A stretch of DNA of 64,000 bases from Lingula anatina. Its lineage: Eukaryota; Brachiopoda; Lingulata; Lingulida; Lingulidae. Shown here in pieces: positions 21,652 through 34,820 of the stretch. Under the pieces are notes generated by a model. That model was not told the origin of the DNA. It searched no databases and was given only the letters and a program-made list of their open reading frames with translations. The translations under genes and the position numbers were made by a program. The DNA is taken from assembly GCF_001039355.2 (NCBI RefSeq), contig NW_019775047.1:425332-489331 (forward strand), read 5' to 3'. The stretch's first letter is position 1. Each line of letters begins with the position of its first letter.

Positions 21652-24004
21652 GAAAGTTTGGTGAAAGAGCTGGAAGAGAAAACGTTTCAGAATCTGGGTT
21701 CTACATTCTAGAAAGACATCTGTTGATTCTAACTGTACTGAGCCAGGCGATAATACAAGAAACTTGATGATAAGCTAAACAAGTGGTCTCAGCATCTCAC
21801 TTCATGGATATACCAAGGAGAGTGACCTGGAATGTATTTGTAGGAGAAATACATTGCCTGGCATCACCACAGTAGTAAGGTTGATGAATTTCCTACAATT
21901 ATTTCACTGACAAGGCTGACCCCAGGGAAATGGTTCTCACCCTTCTTCTGAGTGTGTCTTCTGCCACTGTTCAAGCTCTCGCAGCAGCCCTGCTCATATC
22001 AGTATTATTATTATTATCTGTCCTGTATATGACATTGACCTGGCGTATAAAGCCGTGCCTATGGTTGTCGGTGCAAAACGTGCACGCAGGTGATGCACGC
22101 ACGCACGCACGCACGCACTGCTTGACACATAAGGTCGACTCGTTTTTGCTACCTGAAACAGCCACGGATTGTGTTAGGTGTTCCTGGATGTGCTGCACAG
22201 ATTGCGTCGGAAGCAAATGTTATTGAAAATGTTGTCAGATTGAGCCGCGATGGTTATGAGCGGGTAGCGGTTTCTTGGTACAGGGCAGGGTCGATTAGAT
22301 AGTTTTCACACCCAAATAAAACATAAATGCTCTCATTTTGTGTAAAGAATTGTGTTTGTGACAGCTGAGAAAGACACGTGCACCAGATTCACAATTGCCG
22401 TGCCATGAGTCAGAGAGTACTTGGATTATGTTTGACATTGTCTCCTGAATCTCATCACGTCATACGATAAGACATTAGTATTTATAATAGCTTTATATCA
22501 TGGATGATTTCTATGCTTCACGTGGATGTCAGGGAGAACTGACTCCGTACTTGGTTATGTCTACATAGTCTAAGATGGTGAATCGTATAATGGTGTAAAA
22601 GATTGATATTTACGTTTGATAAGAATTAAATAGTTATATTTACAGTCAATACAAATTCAAGTGAACTTTAAGTAAAAACGTCATTGTTATGTTTTTATTT
22701 ATGCAATTATAGCATCCCCCATGCTTTTGTTCATCACATCTTTGTGTGCAGGTGCCACATCTTTCTTGACTGCGTCATACAGAAAATATAAGAAAAAGTT
22801 TCTCAAACATCTGTAAGATCAATTATTTATAAGTCACAAAACCTTTTGAAAGATGAAAACGGACGCATGTCTTCTTTAAAAAAAACTTAAATTTCATCTC
22901 CTAATAATCGAAGTTCAAAGTGACAAGTGAGGCACGTGCCTGCTGTAACCTAACCCTGGTAAGGTGACATACAGTACGAAGACGCTGACCGGTTTTTATT
23001 GAGTTCTCGAGAATTAACACTACAGGTGAACTGGTGTCTGTGTTTGTTATAACGCGTCATATATCACGTCACAGTGTCTCCTTGTCTATACTGCACTGGG
23101 TATACGTGACTTTTGTCTAATTTCAGGCAACATGTTTCTAAGGTATTGCGCCACAAAAAAATAATTAAAGTTAACACGAAAGGGGCAGGGTAACAGCAGA
23201 GCCGCGGTACTTAAGTTTTAGAGTCGATTTTTATTATTTTGAATGATTGAGCTTTTTCCAGAAAAACTAACTGATCAATCAAAATAGGTAGTTCGGATGC
23301 CAAATGTGTTTTCACCCTCGGCTTTAAGCATGACGTCCAAGGCATGGACACAACTATGACCAGTAAGATATTTTACTTAATAAAATTAGGTTGAAATTGC
23401 AAAGTATTACTTGTTGATAAAGGTTAGGCAAATGAATTGTTCATGGGTTACAGGTAATTAAACACTTCTCCCTTTTTACTCAAGTTTCAAACTCAAGTTT
23501 GAACCAGGAAATCCTCACTTCTGTTCGGACACGTCAAAAAAAAAAAAAAACCGCAAAAGTTTTTTTAACAGACCCATTCAAACAAGCGCACTACGTTTTT
23601 TACGTCGCCCCTTGCCGTGGACTCGCTGGTACGCGCTAGATAGGGTGGAATTCGGAAATGTGTCGTTTTGCTGCTGGAACGGCCAGATATCACCGTCTTG
23701 ATTCGTAAAAAAGAATAATATAAATGAAAATAATAACCCAGTAGCACATGTAATCACGTTGACAATCCGCTCGGACTAAGCACTCCATTATATCATTGTA
23801 TGCAGCAAGATCTCACGACTGTCTCGGTATCTATACACTCTTTGTCATCACCACGTTAACAGAAGCTCAAGATATTTAAATTATATTATACGCAAGCGAT
23901 TGACATTGAAGGTATTGCGCTGTCTTCGGATTAGGTGAAGGGACGCCTTGTCCTACATATGTCTTTTTTATATACTCCTCGCACAATAAAAATAATAAAA
24001 ACAA

Positions 24005-24055
<51 letters not shown>

Positions 24056-25500
24056 ACGTTTATGTTTCCGTTTTCCACACTGTAATCTTGAGAAGCGTTG
24101 GGTACACAGTAGAATGATAAAGAGGTTTGGTGTACGTCTCGTGGAGGGGTAAAGAAATGTCATCCCGTCACGCCACTCTCTGATGACTGTGCGCTATGTG
24201 AGGCACAGAGAGCCTATTCATACACAGCGCCATCTACATCTTTACATATTCATATATACTGCACTGACATGTGCCCGTACACGTGCTGGCAGAGTAACAG
24301 AGAAACATGACGTTATATGACGCAACAATGGCACTACCTGTACGGGACGTTTTCGTCGTAAGATCAATCATTTTTAAGAATCATCGTAGACTCCTACTTC
24401 GAGAAATCGACACTTTAAAATCTCCTGTCGATGGGATGCAACAAAACTCTGAGTCGTGAAAATTTAATTTAATTTGTGCGTTTAATTTCTTTTTTAGAAC
24501 TATGTTAAAACCCAAGGCCATCTATGTCACATGCAAGCTGACATCGAATTCGTATTCACCAAGGTCTAGTTTTATTTCATCTGGCTTGTCTCGAGAGAAT
24601 ATAGACAGCTCTGCGGCATTCACCCCCCCCCCCCAAAAAAAATAAAAAATAAATAAATAAATAAAAAAAACATGATTTTCATATTGACTATATGTACTCG
24701 AGATGCCTCGAAGTATTTTTTTTTTCATGTGCACGATAACACTCATACTAGTATGTAAATGTGGTATCTATGCCAGCTAGACAACAATACCGGTAAATAG
24801 CACTGACAAAAGAGACGTGTGCTTCACCGGAGCTCTTTATGGGACTGGCTTGGCATGTGTAATCACAATATGTTTTATTTTTCTCCGATAATAACTTTCT
24901 CAAACCACACTTTATCTATTTCCTTAGAGTTATTTGTAAATGTCTTGTTGTGGTAATTACGCCCATACACACATGTGAGGCTTAGCCCTGAACGTTTTTT
25001 TTTTTACCGATTTATCTTAGTTCTTCTGTCTCTCATCAAATTATGTCATGTTTACAAACATTTGTAATGATGTATCAAAACAGACTGGCTCTACACTTTG
25101 TTTCGCTATCTACTCATTTAACTATAATGGATCCTTTTCTTGTAGTATTTTAGTGTCAACGTGAATAACGACAGGCATTTGCGCATATTTAGGGACAAAA
25201 TTGTTTCCTCCTAGACTTTAACTTTGCACAGAAAGCATTGACCAATGCGCCAGAAGAGCTGTGTGGGGGTATTTACAGACTTTTCCGACCTTTTAATAAA
25301 ACTATCAAGACTCTTTAAAAATTAACAAACTGTAGATATGAAGATTTGACAAGCGCTGTGTACAGCGAGTGTATACCGTCACAACAAACCGGCCCATAAT
25401 AAAGGAAACAAACCAAACCAATCATTTGTCAAGAGTTGTTTAATGAATAAACTGATTAATTGCGTGGAGAAGCTCAGCGCCCACCGCATCCGGAAATTAT
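21652..25500. other. Intergenic between ZNHIT1 and a weak candidate exon
   Basis: An AATAAA at 22315 may end the ZNHIT1 transcript. The rest is AT-rich sequence with an ACGC run near 22097, an AAAT microsatellite (24004-24055), a C-run at 24625 and no recognised exon. Confidence 0.4.
24004..24055. repeat. (AAAT)n microsatellite
   Basis: About 13 AAAT units in a row. Confidence 0.95.
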
Positions 25501-25502
25501 TA

Positions 25503-25913
25503 CCCCGCATGCGCAGTTAAGTGTCGTCGTTGTCAAGTGAGACTGTCCTTGGGTTGTCACTTTACCTGGGTAGTGGAAGGTGACAGCGTCTCGCAGAGCA
25601 AAACGAAGACAGGACGCTAAGAACTTTTACCGAATACAAATCCTGACGACGCTCGTGATAAAGCGTTGTCGTGATAGTAGCGGTAAGCTCTTGTTTGCTT
25701 CCAAACTTAGGAATTTTTACCTGCCTGAGAAAGAAGCTTGGCGGTGGGTGCGAACGCCAATTTTCTGGAAAAAGTACTACCAGAGGAATTAAGAGACGTT
25801 CTCAAAGGGCAGCAGAGAAAAATTTTCTTAATTGGAGAAGAGATTAATTTTCAGTTTTCTCCTTTGAAGAACTTCCAAGGCAGGAATACCCTAGAAGCAT
25901 ATCAGAAAGGTAA
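25503..25913 (+). other. Weak candidate first exon and promoter of an unidentified transcript
   Basis: A CCGCATGCGCAG motif (about 25505-25516) resembles an NRF1 site. It precedes a locally GC-richer stretch that ends in a strong donor (CAGAAAG then GTAAGTTT at 25914). An open frame from 25738 to the donor, without an ATG, reads LEKVLPEELRDVLKGQQ and matches nothing I recognise. It may be a 5' UTR exon, a non-coding RNA or chance. Confidence 0.25.
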
Positions 25914-27449
25914 GTTTTAACCGATAGTGAAAAACTTTTGCAACAGTTTCATAAGCAAAACATTTTACATATTCATGTGCCTGCTCATACAATGCCCCTA
26001 TACAAATATCCCTGTTGTTTTCTACCGCTGCTGACTTGCTTATGAACTAAACACTAGCGTCACGCATACATTGTAAGATGCACGCGGCGACGGAGGGGGG
26101 GGGGGGGCGCATAGCATCTTTACACCCCCTGCCATACCCTAGGCCTTACTTCATGTAGACACAAAAAATAACAATAAGCAAAGCACAGGGCATATTTGAT
26201 AATATCCAACGGATACTGCCAGTTATACTGCCAGTGTTTTATTTTGATGAATTGTACACACGCAGTGGTCTATGGTACCATCTTGTATGCTCTAATGTCA
26301 ACACCGCATCGCTGATTTGAAAAAACAGTTTCTACGCTGTATCAGCCCGTGCTGGGTTCATTTAAAAGACATCATTTTAAAGAATTAACCACCAATTTAT
26401 ATATCTATTATTTTAGAAAAGGGTTCTTATTGGCGTTGTGAAATGCATTACATTGTATATAAGATTGATATCATCCTCATTGAAGTTCTGGCGCTAAAAC
26501 GTCAAAACATTGGAGAGCGGTGAAGCACAGGTTTTTGTGGTGTAAGCAGATAGACTATAGTCACGGATGGAGACTATGCCATTATCCTGTTGTTCCCGTT
26601 CCCTTTAAGTACATCATGACCGTGATAGTGTATAAATTAATCTGTGTGCTTGTTAACAAGAGTAAGGGGTGAGAATTACAGTATAACTTTACAGTGTATG
26701 CTTTCTTGAAACGAAAAAGATGAAAAATTCGCGTAGAGGCTGGTTGCCTGCTTGCAGTTTTGTATATTATTATTATTATTATTATTGTTGTTGTTGTTAT
26801 CTTAAAACAGTTAAATAAGATGCTTCAATACAGAAAATAGTACAATACACCATGAATTGCGGCGTCTACTTATTCGTTTATTCGTTCATTCTTTCGTACG
26901 ATAATTAATTTATCTATAAAGTGCTATAATTATTTTTGTATAAGGAAGGGGGGTACAGCTGTATGAGGGTAACAATACCACAATAAAATATGAATCTCAA
27001 TTTCTAGAAAAATCTAAATGTTGGCTGTATTGCTGGCTACCCTGACCTTAACTTTGCTCCGTTAAAGTAGTCAACAGTGCTGTAAATTAAACAGTTGATA
27101 GATATATAACTTAGAGTGGAAACTCATTGTATACAAGAGTCACTTTGGAGGACAAATACATGTACAGTGTTTAATAACCCCAGCTCTGACTGCCACTGGT
27201 TAAATTCAACTGTTTCTACGCGATGGGAAATATCCTCAGTGAGATGTGTTTTTTTGCTTTTGGCCATGCTAGTATTGTATAACCGTGTTGATGTAACTAT
27301 GAACATTATAAATTTTATTTTTTAATATATATTTTTATTTTGCTTTCTCTTCGGTAAGGATAAAGATCCATCCATTTATGTATTTTAAACTATGAACTGA
27401 AAGAAAGAGAGAGAGAGAGAGAGAGGGTTTACAGAACTAGTTGATCCAT

Positions 27450-27680
27450 GGACTAACAGATCCTCGGACTAAATATGACAGCGCCGACTAATTTTCTGAT
27501 GGTCTCCCCTCCTCCACACGCGCCGTCGCTGCGGTGCCTTGCAATTAAACCTCAGAGTCGAGATTTTAATAAATTAATGGCGCGTGTGGAGGCGGGGAGA
27601 CCTTCAGTGGACTAAGCGGCGCTGCTTTTAGGTCGATTGACCATATTTAGTCGGCGGATCAGATAGTCTGAGGATCATCT
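27450..27680. mobile_element. Imperfect foldback (MITE-like) flanked by GA runs
   Basis: The left arm GATCCTCGGACTAAATATGA through GGTCTCCCCTCCTCCACACG pairs with the inverse of 27575-27680 (GGCGCGTGTGGAGGCGGGGA through TCTGAGGATC). The loop is about 40 bases. Both sides are bordered by (GA)n runs at about 27402-27426 and 27700-27718. No target duplication was confirmed. Confidence 0.7.
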
Positions 27681-30162
27681 ATTCTGTTCAGTTCAACGAG
27701 AGAGAGAGAGAGAGAGAAGGCACAAAATGAAAGTGAATGGCCATTGTGAAGGTTACTCAACTGGCCCTGAGAGCTCCTTTGTCCACTGAACGTGCGTGGG
27801 GAGGTCAATTACCAGAGGAACGCGACAGGGCCAGCTCTGTACCACATGGTGAAGAAGGCAGGTGGTTGGATGGTGACGCTACCAGTGTGGTGCTGTGCCG
27901 AGGAGACGCACAGGGAGAGCATTGTTTTCTTAATGTCTGTAGGAAGATGTATGTCGATTTCATTGCTGAATGACACAGGTTAATGGGGGTTTAGTAATTC
28001 TCGTTTAAAAGCCAAGTTAAGCATTTTGACCTTGTGTTGAATACGAGTATTGTTGATTACAATGTATTAGGTGACATGATGATTCACTTTAATTCGTAAA
28101 GAAATTTCAACCCATTTACTAAAGGAACAACCAGTGTCGGTTGGGTTTTATGTAAAGTAAAAAAAATAATAAAAATAGAAAAAAAATCAAATGTATGGAA
28201 AATGTTTTCAATAGCAGTGTGAAATGTGTGCTAAAACGTGTACAAATTATCCACTCAAATATATCATCTGAGGACCTCTGGCAGAAAAATGTTGAAATGG
28301 GTAAATTTAGGTTTTTTTCACGTATTCCACATGCATGATTATTGAAAAAGTACCAGTAGCCTGTACAGTATTCCCGACTTTATTATAGACTTTATATATG
28401 AGTAAGGCCTTTTTGTTTGGAGCTACACATGTAGAATTACAGAGATGCATACCTGCACATGTACGTACACTACTGTTAGTAAACTGCCGCAGTACGTGAC
28501 GAAGTCTCGTTTTAAGAAATCAGATAATATGGCTGTGTTGATAACAAATAGGTTATTGTATTTTATATGTGAACAAGGAAAAAATGAGCGCATTCATGAC
28601 CAAAGTTGATCCGCGGACTTTGTTGTCAACTTGAAACTTATTGTACATGTATGACAGAACAATAAATTGCGTAGACCAGTGCATACTCAATACATGTGCT
28701 TTGCAATCTCCAGCAAGCGATAAATGAAAATATAATTGTTCCTTAAAATATAAGAGGCAAATTAAAAGGGGAAATTTTATGTACACACACACGTTTTCGA
28801 TATAGTACCGTACAAAGCGTACTGCAGTGCCTTACATCTACGTCAGTGAAGTCAAAAAAGATGAGCAGGTCAATTTTATTCACGAAAAGCTTGCACGTTT
28901 GCCTTTTCTTTTTACCAAAACATACATGTGATATAAATCCTCCAAATAACATTGCACTAATTTTACTAGATCCGAAGTTTTTTTCGAGTTGTTACGTTCT
29001 CTTTATATGCTACTAGAAGTTCTTTGTTTTGGTATGTCAAATATGATGTAGTCTATTAGCTCTACTAATTCATTTTCAAATTGACTGCGCGCACAGGTGA
29101 TCACTTGTCATTTAATTATAACATCATTTTAACTGAACAGGTGTCAGGCACGTGCTGTACAGGTAGGTGAAATGACAAGCACAGATTCCTGAATAATTAC
29201 GATAACCGCTGTTTTGGTCGTAAATAGAATTTATTATATTTCTTTAAGTTGTTTAAAATGCATTTATTGTGAAATATTAATCTCACACGAACAGTTGTTA
29301 TCTCTTTAAGCTCATTACGGGCACGGTTATAGGTGCTCAACAGCCACAAATGAATTTCTGTGTCATTAGATACATCAGCGTGGTACGTACATGTACGTCG
29401 ATGAATATTTTAATATTGAATTAAAAATGAAAACACTTACACAATGTTACAATTAAAAGTTGGTTACAATGTTGGTAAAAACTGGAATGAGACGAGAGCA
29501 TGCCTGTAGTTGATGTAAAAATGATAATTGTACAAAAATCTTGACGCATGAGCATCGGGCTAGCGTCTCATGAAGGTATTTACGTCTAAAGTTGACCCCT
29601 GTGTAAGCCCGCCGTCCATGTATGTACATGGTACTGTATACAACTTAAGATATACATTGTACACTAAATATAAATTTGTATGACACTTGAGACAAATTGA
29701 ATATTACTACCCTCAATTATATTGTTAACCATTACAGTCGTGATATAAAAGTTCTGGCACGTACATCATACCTGTACAGACTTAGAAGTAAGTAGAATTA
29801 TTAATGAAGCGAGGAGAACAACAGGACCCGGTGACATATTGTGGTGTCATGGGACTCTATACACATGCTCTATTTCGTACTAAAACTGCTGACGCCACTT
29901 TGGAATATATTCTGGTATTTGAAGTATTGTTTTTATATGAAGAGCTCAGGAGGGAAAAAGAGCAAGGGCACTCCTCGTGCAAAATACGTTTTCCATTTTT
30001 TAAAACACATTTAGGTGTGTTTTTCCTTGAAATCATCACTCTACGTATTATGTGTCTTACTAGGAAAGGTAGAAAAATCTTTGGAAAAGCGTCAGTGACC
30101 GAGCACTGTGACTTAGCACGAGAGAAGGGGTCCACACGACATCTTAATCTTACATCAATGTT

Positions 30163-30164
<2 letters not shown>

Positions 30165-30196
<32 letters not shown>
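30165..30196. repeat. (GA)n microsatellite
   Basis: About 16 GA units. Confidence 0.95.
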
Positions 30197-30199
<3 letters not shown>

Positions 30200-30763
30200 T
30201 ACTGACTTGTGTCTTAACAATGTGCATTTACAGTGCGTTTGTAAATGGACGGCACACTGATAGTTAAGTTGGTTCACCCGATTTGGATTACCCCCATCCT
30301 CCCTCAGTTAAACAGTTTTTTCATACATGGCATACATGTAGATACACGTATTTATCTAATTTATCATTCTTTTTCATTATTTTATCACAAAATTATTTTT
30401 AAAAAATCTATAAGATAATATTTCATAATCGCTTAGATGTTGGTGGTGGTATTTAGTTAATTGGTTAATCAATTGTTTAATTGATAGTGAGAATTGTAAA
30501 GTCTTGACCGATGTCTACATTCTTTTGGCGCTTTACTTTTTTAAGTACATTTTATTCATTTATGTACGTTTATTGGCGTTTCCTTCTGGTCGGGCAGGCA
30601 CCGCGTCAGCTCAAATCTACAGAAAAACAGTAGACAATTTTTAAAAACTACATTCGATTCCATCAAAAAGCGAGGTTTTGATTGTAACGGAATGCCTGGA
30701 TGTGTCTGTCATTTGTCATATATTAGGATGTCACGCGCACTTTGTATTAACAATGGTTATGAA

Positions 30764-30768
<5 letters not shown>

Positions 30769-30812
<44 letters not shown>

Positions 30813-30820
30813 GAGAGAGA
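30769..30820. repeat. (GA)n microsatellite
   Basis: About 26 GA units with one GGG interruption. Confidence 0.95.
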
Positions 30821-33800
30821 TTGTTTTTCAAAACGAAAATCACTTAGTTTTAACACAACAATGGCTATACTGTGGAGAGACAGCCATCTGAGGACAACAT
30901 CTGACGCGAGAAAATACGATTGGAACGTTAAGTCCCTTTAAAAGGACACCAATGATTTCTTCACTTTGAATAATTTTAATTCCTCGTGCGGCGTGTATCA
31001 ATCCTTTCAGTGTAAGAGGGAGAATTGAGGCGGGGGAGTATTACGTATTTAAACGGCCATCAGCAATACTTCCAGGGCTCTATGAACCAATAACTACTTT
31101 ATCTAAATTCCACACGCAATGTCGATCACTTAATTACTTGTAAAATGGTTTGTTGTTGCCAATAGGTAGCTTATCTTCCAGCGTTACATACCAGGTGAAT
31201 GGGCCGAGTGTCCTCACCACAGGGGCAATCTTCAGGTCAAGTCGACCATTTAAATTCCAGTTCGGGACGAAATACACTGCTCACACTATATGCAAGGTTT
31301 CTTAGAATATTTGCTTTGTGGTTCCTGCAGGTCAAGGTCACGCTGTGTTGAGGCGAAGGTCAAGGTGAAGGTCACGGATGATATAACTGACCCACTTGGT
31401 TCTACCAAATAAAAATAAGAGCTCGGTCGATCTGCATAGGCGCTGCATTCGAACTTCTTTTTTCCCTGTGGAAGAGCAGCTGTTGAAAAGAACAGAGAAA
31501 ATTACATGGATGTTAATAAGATGAAGAAAAAATGACAAAAGCAAAATATCTGGCTACAGATGTTAGAAACCTCAATTTTACCCTGCAATTTAACTGCACC
31601 GGACTCACAATTACTCAAAAAATATTAATTATTATTATTATTATAGTAATACAGAAAACATCAAATTTAAGCACTTTCATATTTTATTCTGAAATTTCAG
31701 TAAGAAAATGGTGGTCTAAAAACTTGGTCAGATGTTTACAAATAAATTGTTTAATTACAAATTGTATGAAGCATTAAATCCAAGTCCAGGGTGGGGGGCG
31801 AGCAGTGGTTCCTGGCTAGGAAAACTCTTTTTCTCCAGGAAATTGAGATATGGTGTGAAATTCTAGAACATGCCTTTCAATTCTTGCATTTTTATGTGTA
31901 TTTGTTGCGAATTTAGCGTGCACTTTCTCTTTATCACCGCCCAGTCTATCCCCCATTGTTCTTAGACCGCTAAGAGCAGAATAATAGAATCTACGTCACT
32001 CTCGACCGAGATAAAAGAATTTCATCAATCATAGTCATTATGGGATATTAGACCCAGGTATGATCGTTAACGTGCTTCTATATCAATGAGCGTCAAACAG
32101 GTACCAAATATGTGGTAACCGCTTTGAACCGCAATTTAGCATGCAATATAACCATTGACTCACACAAATCCCATGAATAACTTTCAACTTTTTATCTTTA
32201 AGAGTACATCTATTTTCTCCTATTATGTGAATTATTTTTCATCGCTGTTTATGTTATTTTTATTTTAATTGAATGTAATTTGTATCCCCTAAATGGCTGT
32301 TATTAACATCTGTAATAGAAATCTATTTCGTGCCTTGCACCGATGTGTTTCTTTAAACGTAAGTTGCAAATTACCAGTTCTTATTTCCATCAGCATACCA
32401 ACACGGCTGCATGGATTTCTGAATTTAGTAGTTCTACCCTCTACCAGTGTCACATTGGCAATTTTTTACTAGATACACACATATATCTCTTCGTCTATTT
32501 CTCTGTACTTTTCTGTACCAATCAGCGAGAACCAAAAGGCGCCATCAGCACTGTAGTCAACATACGGTGTTAGTTCACATCTGGGCTAACTTTGAACGAA
32601 AATAACCAAATGACGTCACTAACAACCTCCAGATTGTAATGATAAAATAACTGATAATGACGCCAATTAGCCTAATTTTGTCCAAAATTATCCCACTCCT
32701 GAACGCGCTCTGTGCTTAGCCTGTTCTGGCTGCTACATTGACAGTTTTATCCCAAAGCCTGATGAAGTAACATTAAGAGTGTTCTTACCAGGAGACCACT
32801 ACCCTAAAGGTTATCATCAATCAAACGCTCTAGTACCGTTTAAATTCCTATTGAAGTCATATATGCAGTAATACGTTAATATGGCAGTAGATTATGTTAC
32901 ACAAGGACGCCTGGGCTGATGGTGCTCGTCACGCAACCTACACCATAGTATATATCAAGACAATTACTGATGAAGGACCAATCTGAATCTTTACAACAAA
33001 GAAGGCAAACATAAATAAGCTGAGGAAGTATAAAAAATTAATAAAATATAAATTAAAATATCTAGAAAATGATTTATAATTAACAGGCCAATTAAAGCTG
33101 ACTTGATGCACCGCTGCCATGTGTTTTAAAAGATTTGTAATTTTTAACTATCAAATGTGAAGTTGACTTTGTTTACAATGTTACTTCATTGTTCCTGCTC
33201 TGGCTTCATCATGTCACTATGGCAGTTGGTGGGTGGAGGTGACAGAAAAGTGGCAGTTGCCACCCCCCCCCCCCTCCCGAGATTTTTGAAAAAAATTTTT
33301 TGATCTTTATAAAATGTTATGATTTTCCTTTTCTCAAGTCAGTCAGAAGTTTCTACTTTTCCTTCAGTCAGTGTTTAACTGCGTACCGTAGGCAGCAGAC
33401 CTACTAATAACCTTGTTATCCTGTCCCCCCTTCAAAAGTTGCCCCTCCCCTAAATATTTTTCACAATGCACCGCGGCCCTTAACTGTTGCAAAATATTGT
33501 TCATCATTAAAATCCTGGAACGCACCTGGACAAACTTAAGAAACTCCTCATAGACGTGACCATCGTTATAATCTGGAGAAACTTTCTGATAACAAGATAA
33601 GATATCAGGATAAAAAGAACACTCTTTTGTTCCTACATACGCCCCTCAATAAAATGCCCCACGTGTTGACATGGAGGACCCGTGAAAATGGACTTGGTGG
33701 TGACATGTGTCATCTCCTATGATCTTGCCCATCAATAAACTCCCCACATCATCACTGCTAATGTCATGTAACATGGACGTATTGTTCCTCTAAGTTACAA

Positions 33801-34730
33801 CACGAAGGGTTCAGGGAATGTCGTGTAGGTATCTATATGCAGTAAAGATCTGGCAGGTCTGGTACGTCATCAGAGTACCAGCAAGACAGTTTTCAAATTG
33901 GCCACTGCCACTACTATCTCACTGACTTGACATAAGTATACTATCCAATGATTGAATTTTTAATTCAGGTATGTGTATTCAGCGTTACCGTAGTAACTGC
34001 TACACAAATACATTCTAAATAATGACAAAACCAAAATTTCATTTGACACTCGCTCTGTACTTACCCTCATGAACAAGCAAAAACGTTTTCACCATGCAAG
34101 CATGACATTGCATTGTATCTTAAACTGTTCAAACATAGCTCACGCTTTACTATCTACATTTATATTCATTGTTTCACAAACGACCCATACAGTTGTGTTG
34201 TTGTTGTTGTTGATAATTAAAAGCGCCGAGTAAAAATTTAAAAAAATCATACATCTATTTATGTTACTATCTGTATTCGTGCGCCCCATACATTTGACTT
34301 CTATCGTTGTTGATGTTCATTTAAAAGTGCTGAGTAAAAATTTTAAGGGTTTATATTTGGCATGGCATGCCACCGGTACAAGTACGGAACCTTGGCAGCA
34401 TTAGCAGTGCTTCAATGTGGTGAAATATAAAAGACAATGCCCAAAGTCACTTGAAAGGACAGATATACCCACTAATAGAGAGCAATTGTTTATTTGCTGT
34501 AAATAGTCATATGGGAAAATGGCAAAGTTTCAGCTACCTAAAGGTCAGCTTGAGGAGTTAGGTCGTATCATGGTCAATGGTGGTGATAAAAGTGCAGATG
34601 AATGGTAATGGAACGATGCACGCAGGTGACCCGGTATTATTGCATATTGCTTTACCTGTTGTCAAAGCATTTGAAACAATCTTCTATTGTCTGGCGCTAC
34701 TTGATTATTCTTCTTTGGTGGTGTGTTGAC

Positions 34731-34736
<6 letters not shown>

Positions 34737-34784
<48 letters not shown>

Positions 34785-34820
34785 GTGTGTGTGTGTGCGT
34801 GTGTGTGTGTGTGTGTGTGT
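34737..34820. repeat. Compound (CT)n-(GT)n microsatellite
   Basis: About 22 CT units followed at once by about 19 GT units with one GC interruption. Confidence 0.95.

Noticed and set aside
27737-27983. Two overlapping 60-80 codon plus-strand frames
   Set aside because: Neither matches a family I recognise, both frames are equally open, and no splice context supports either.
29804-30205. 133-codon open frame starting at an ATG
   Set aside because: No recognisable motif, and its end is lengthened by a GA repeat reading Glu-Arg.
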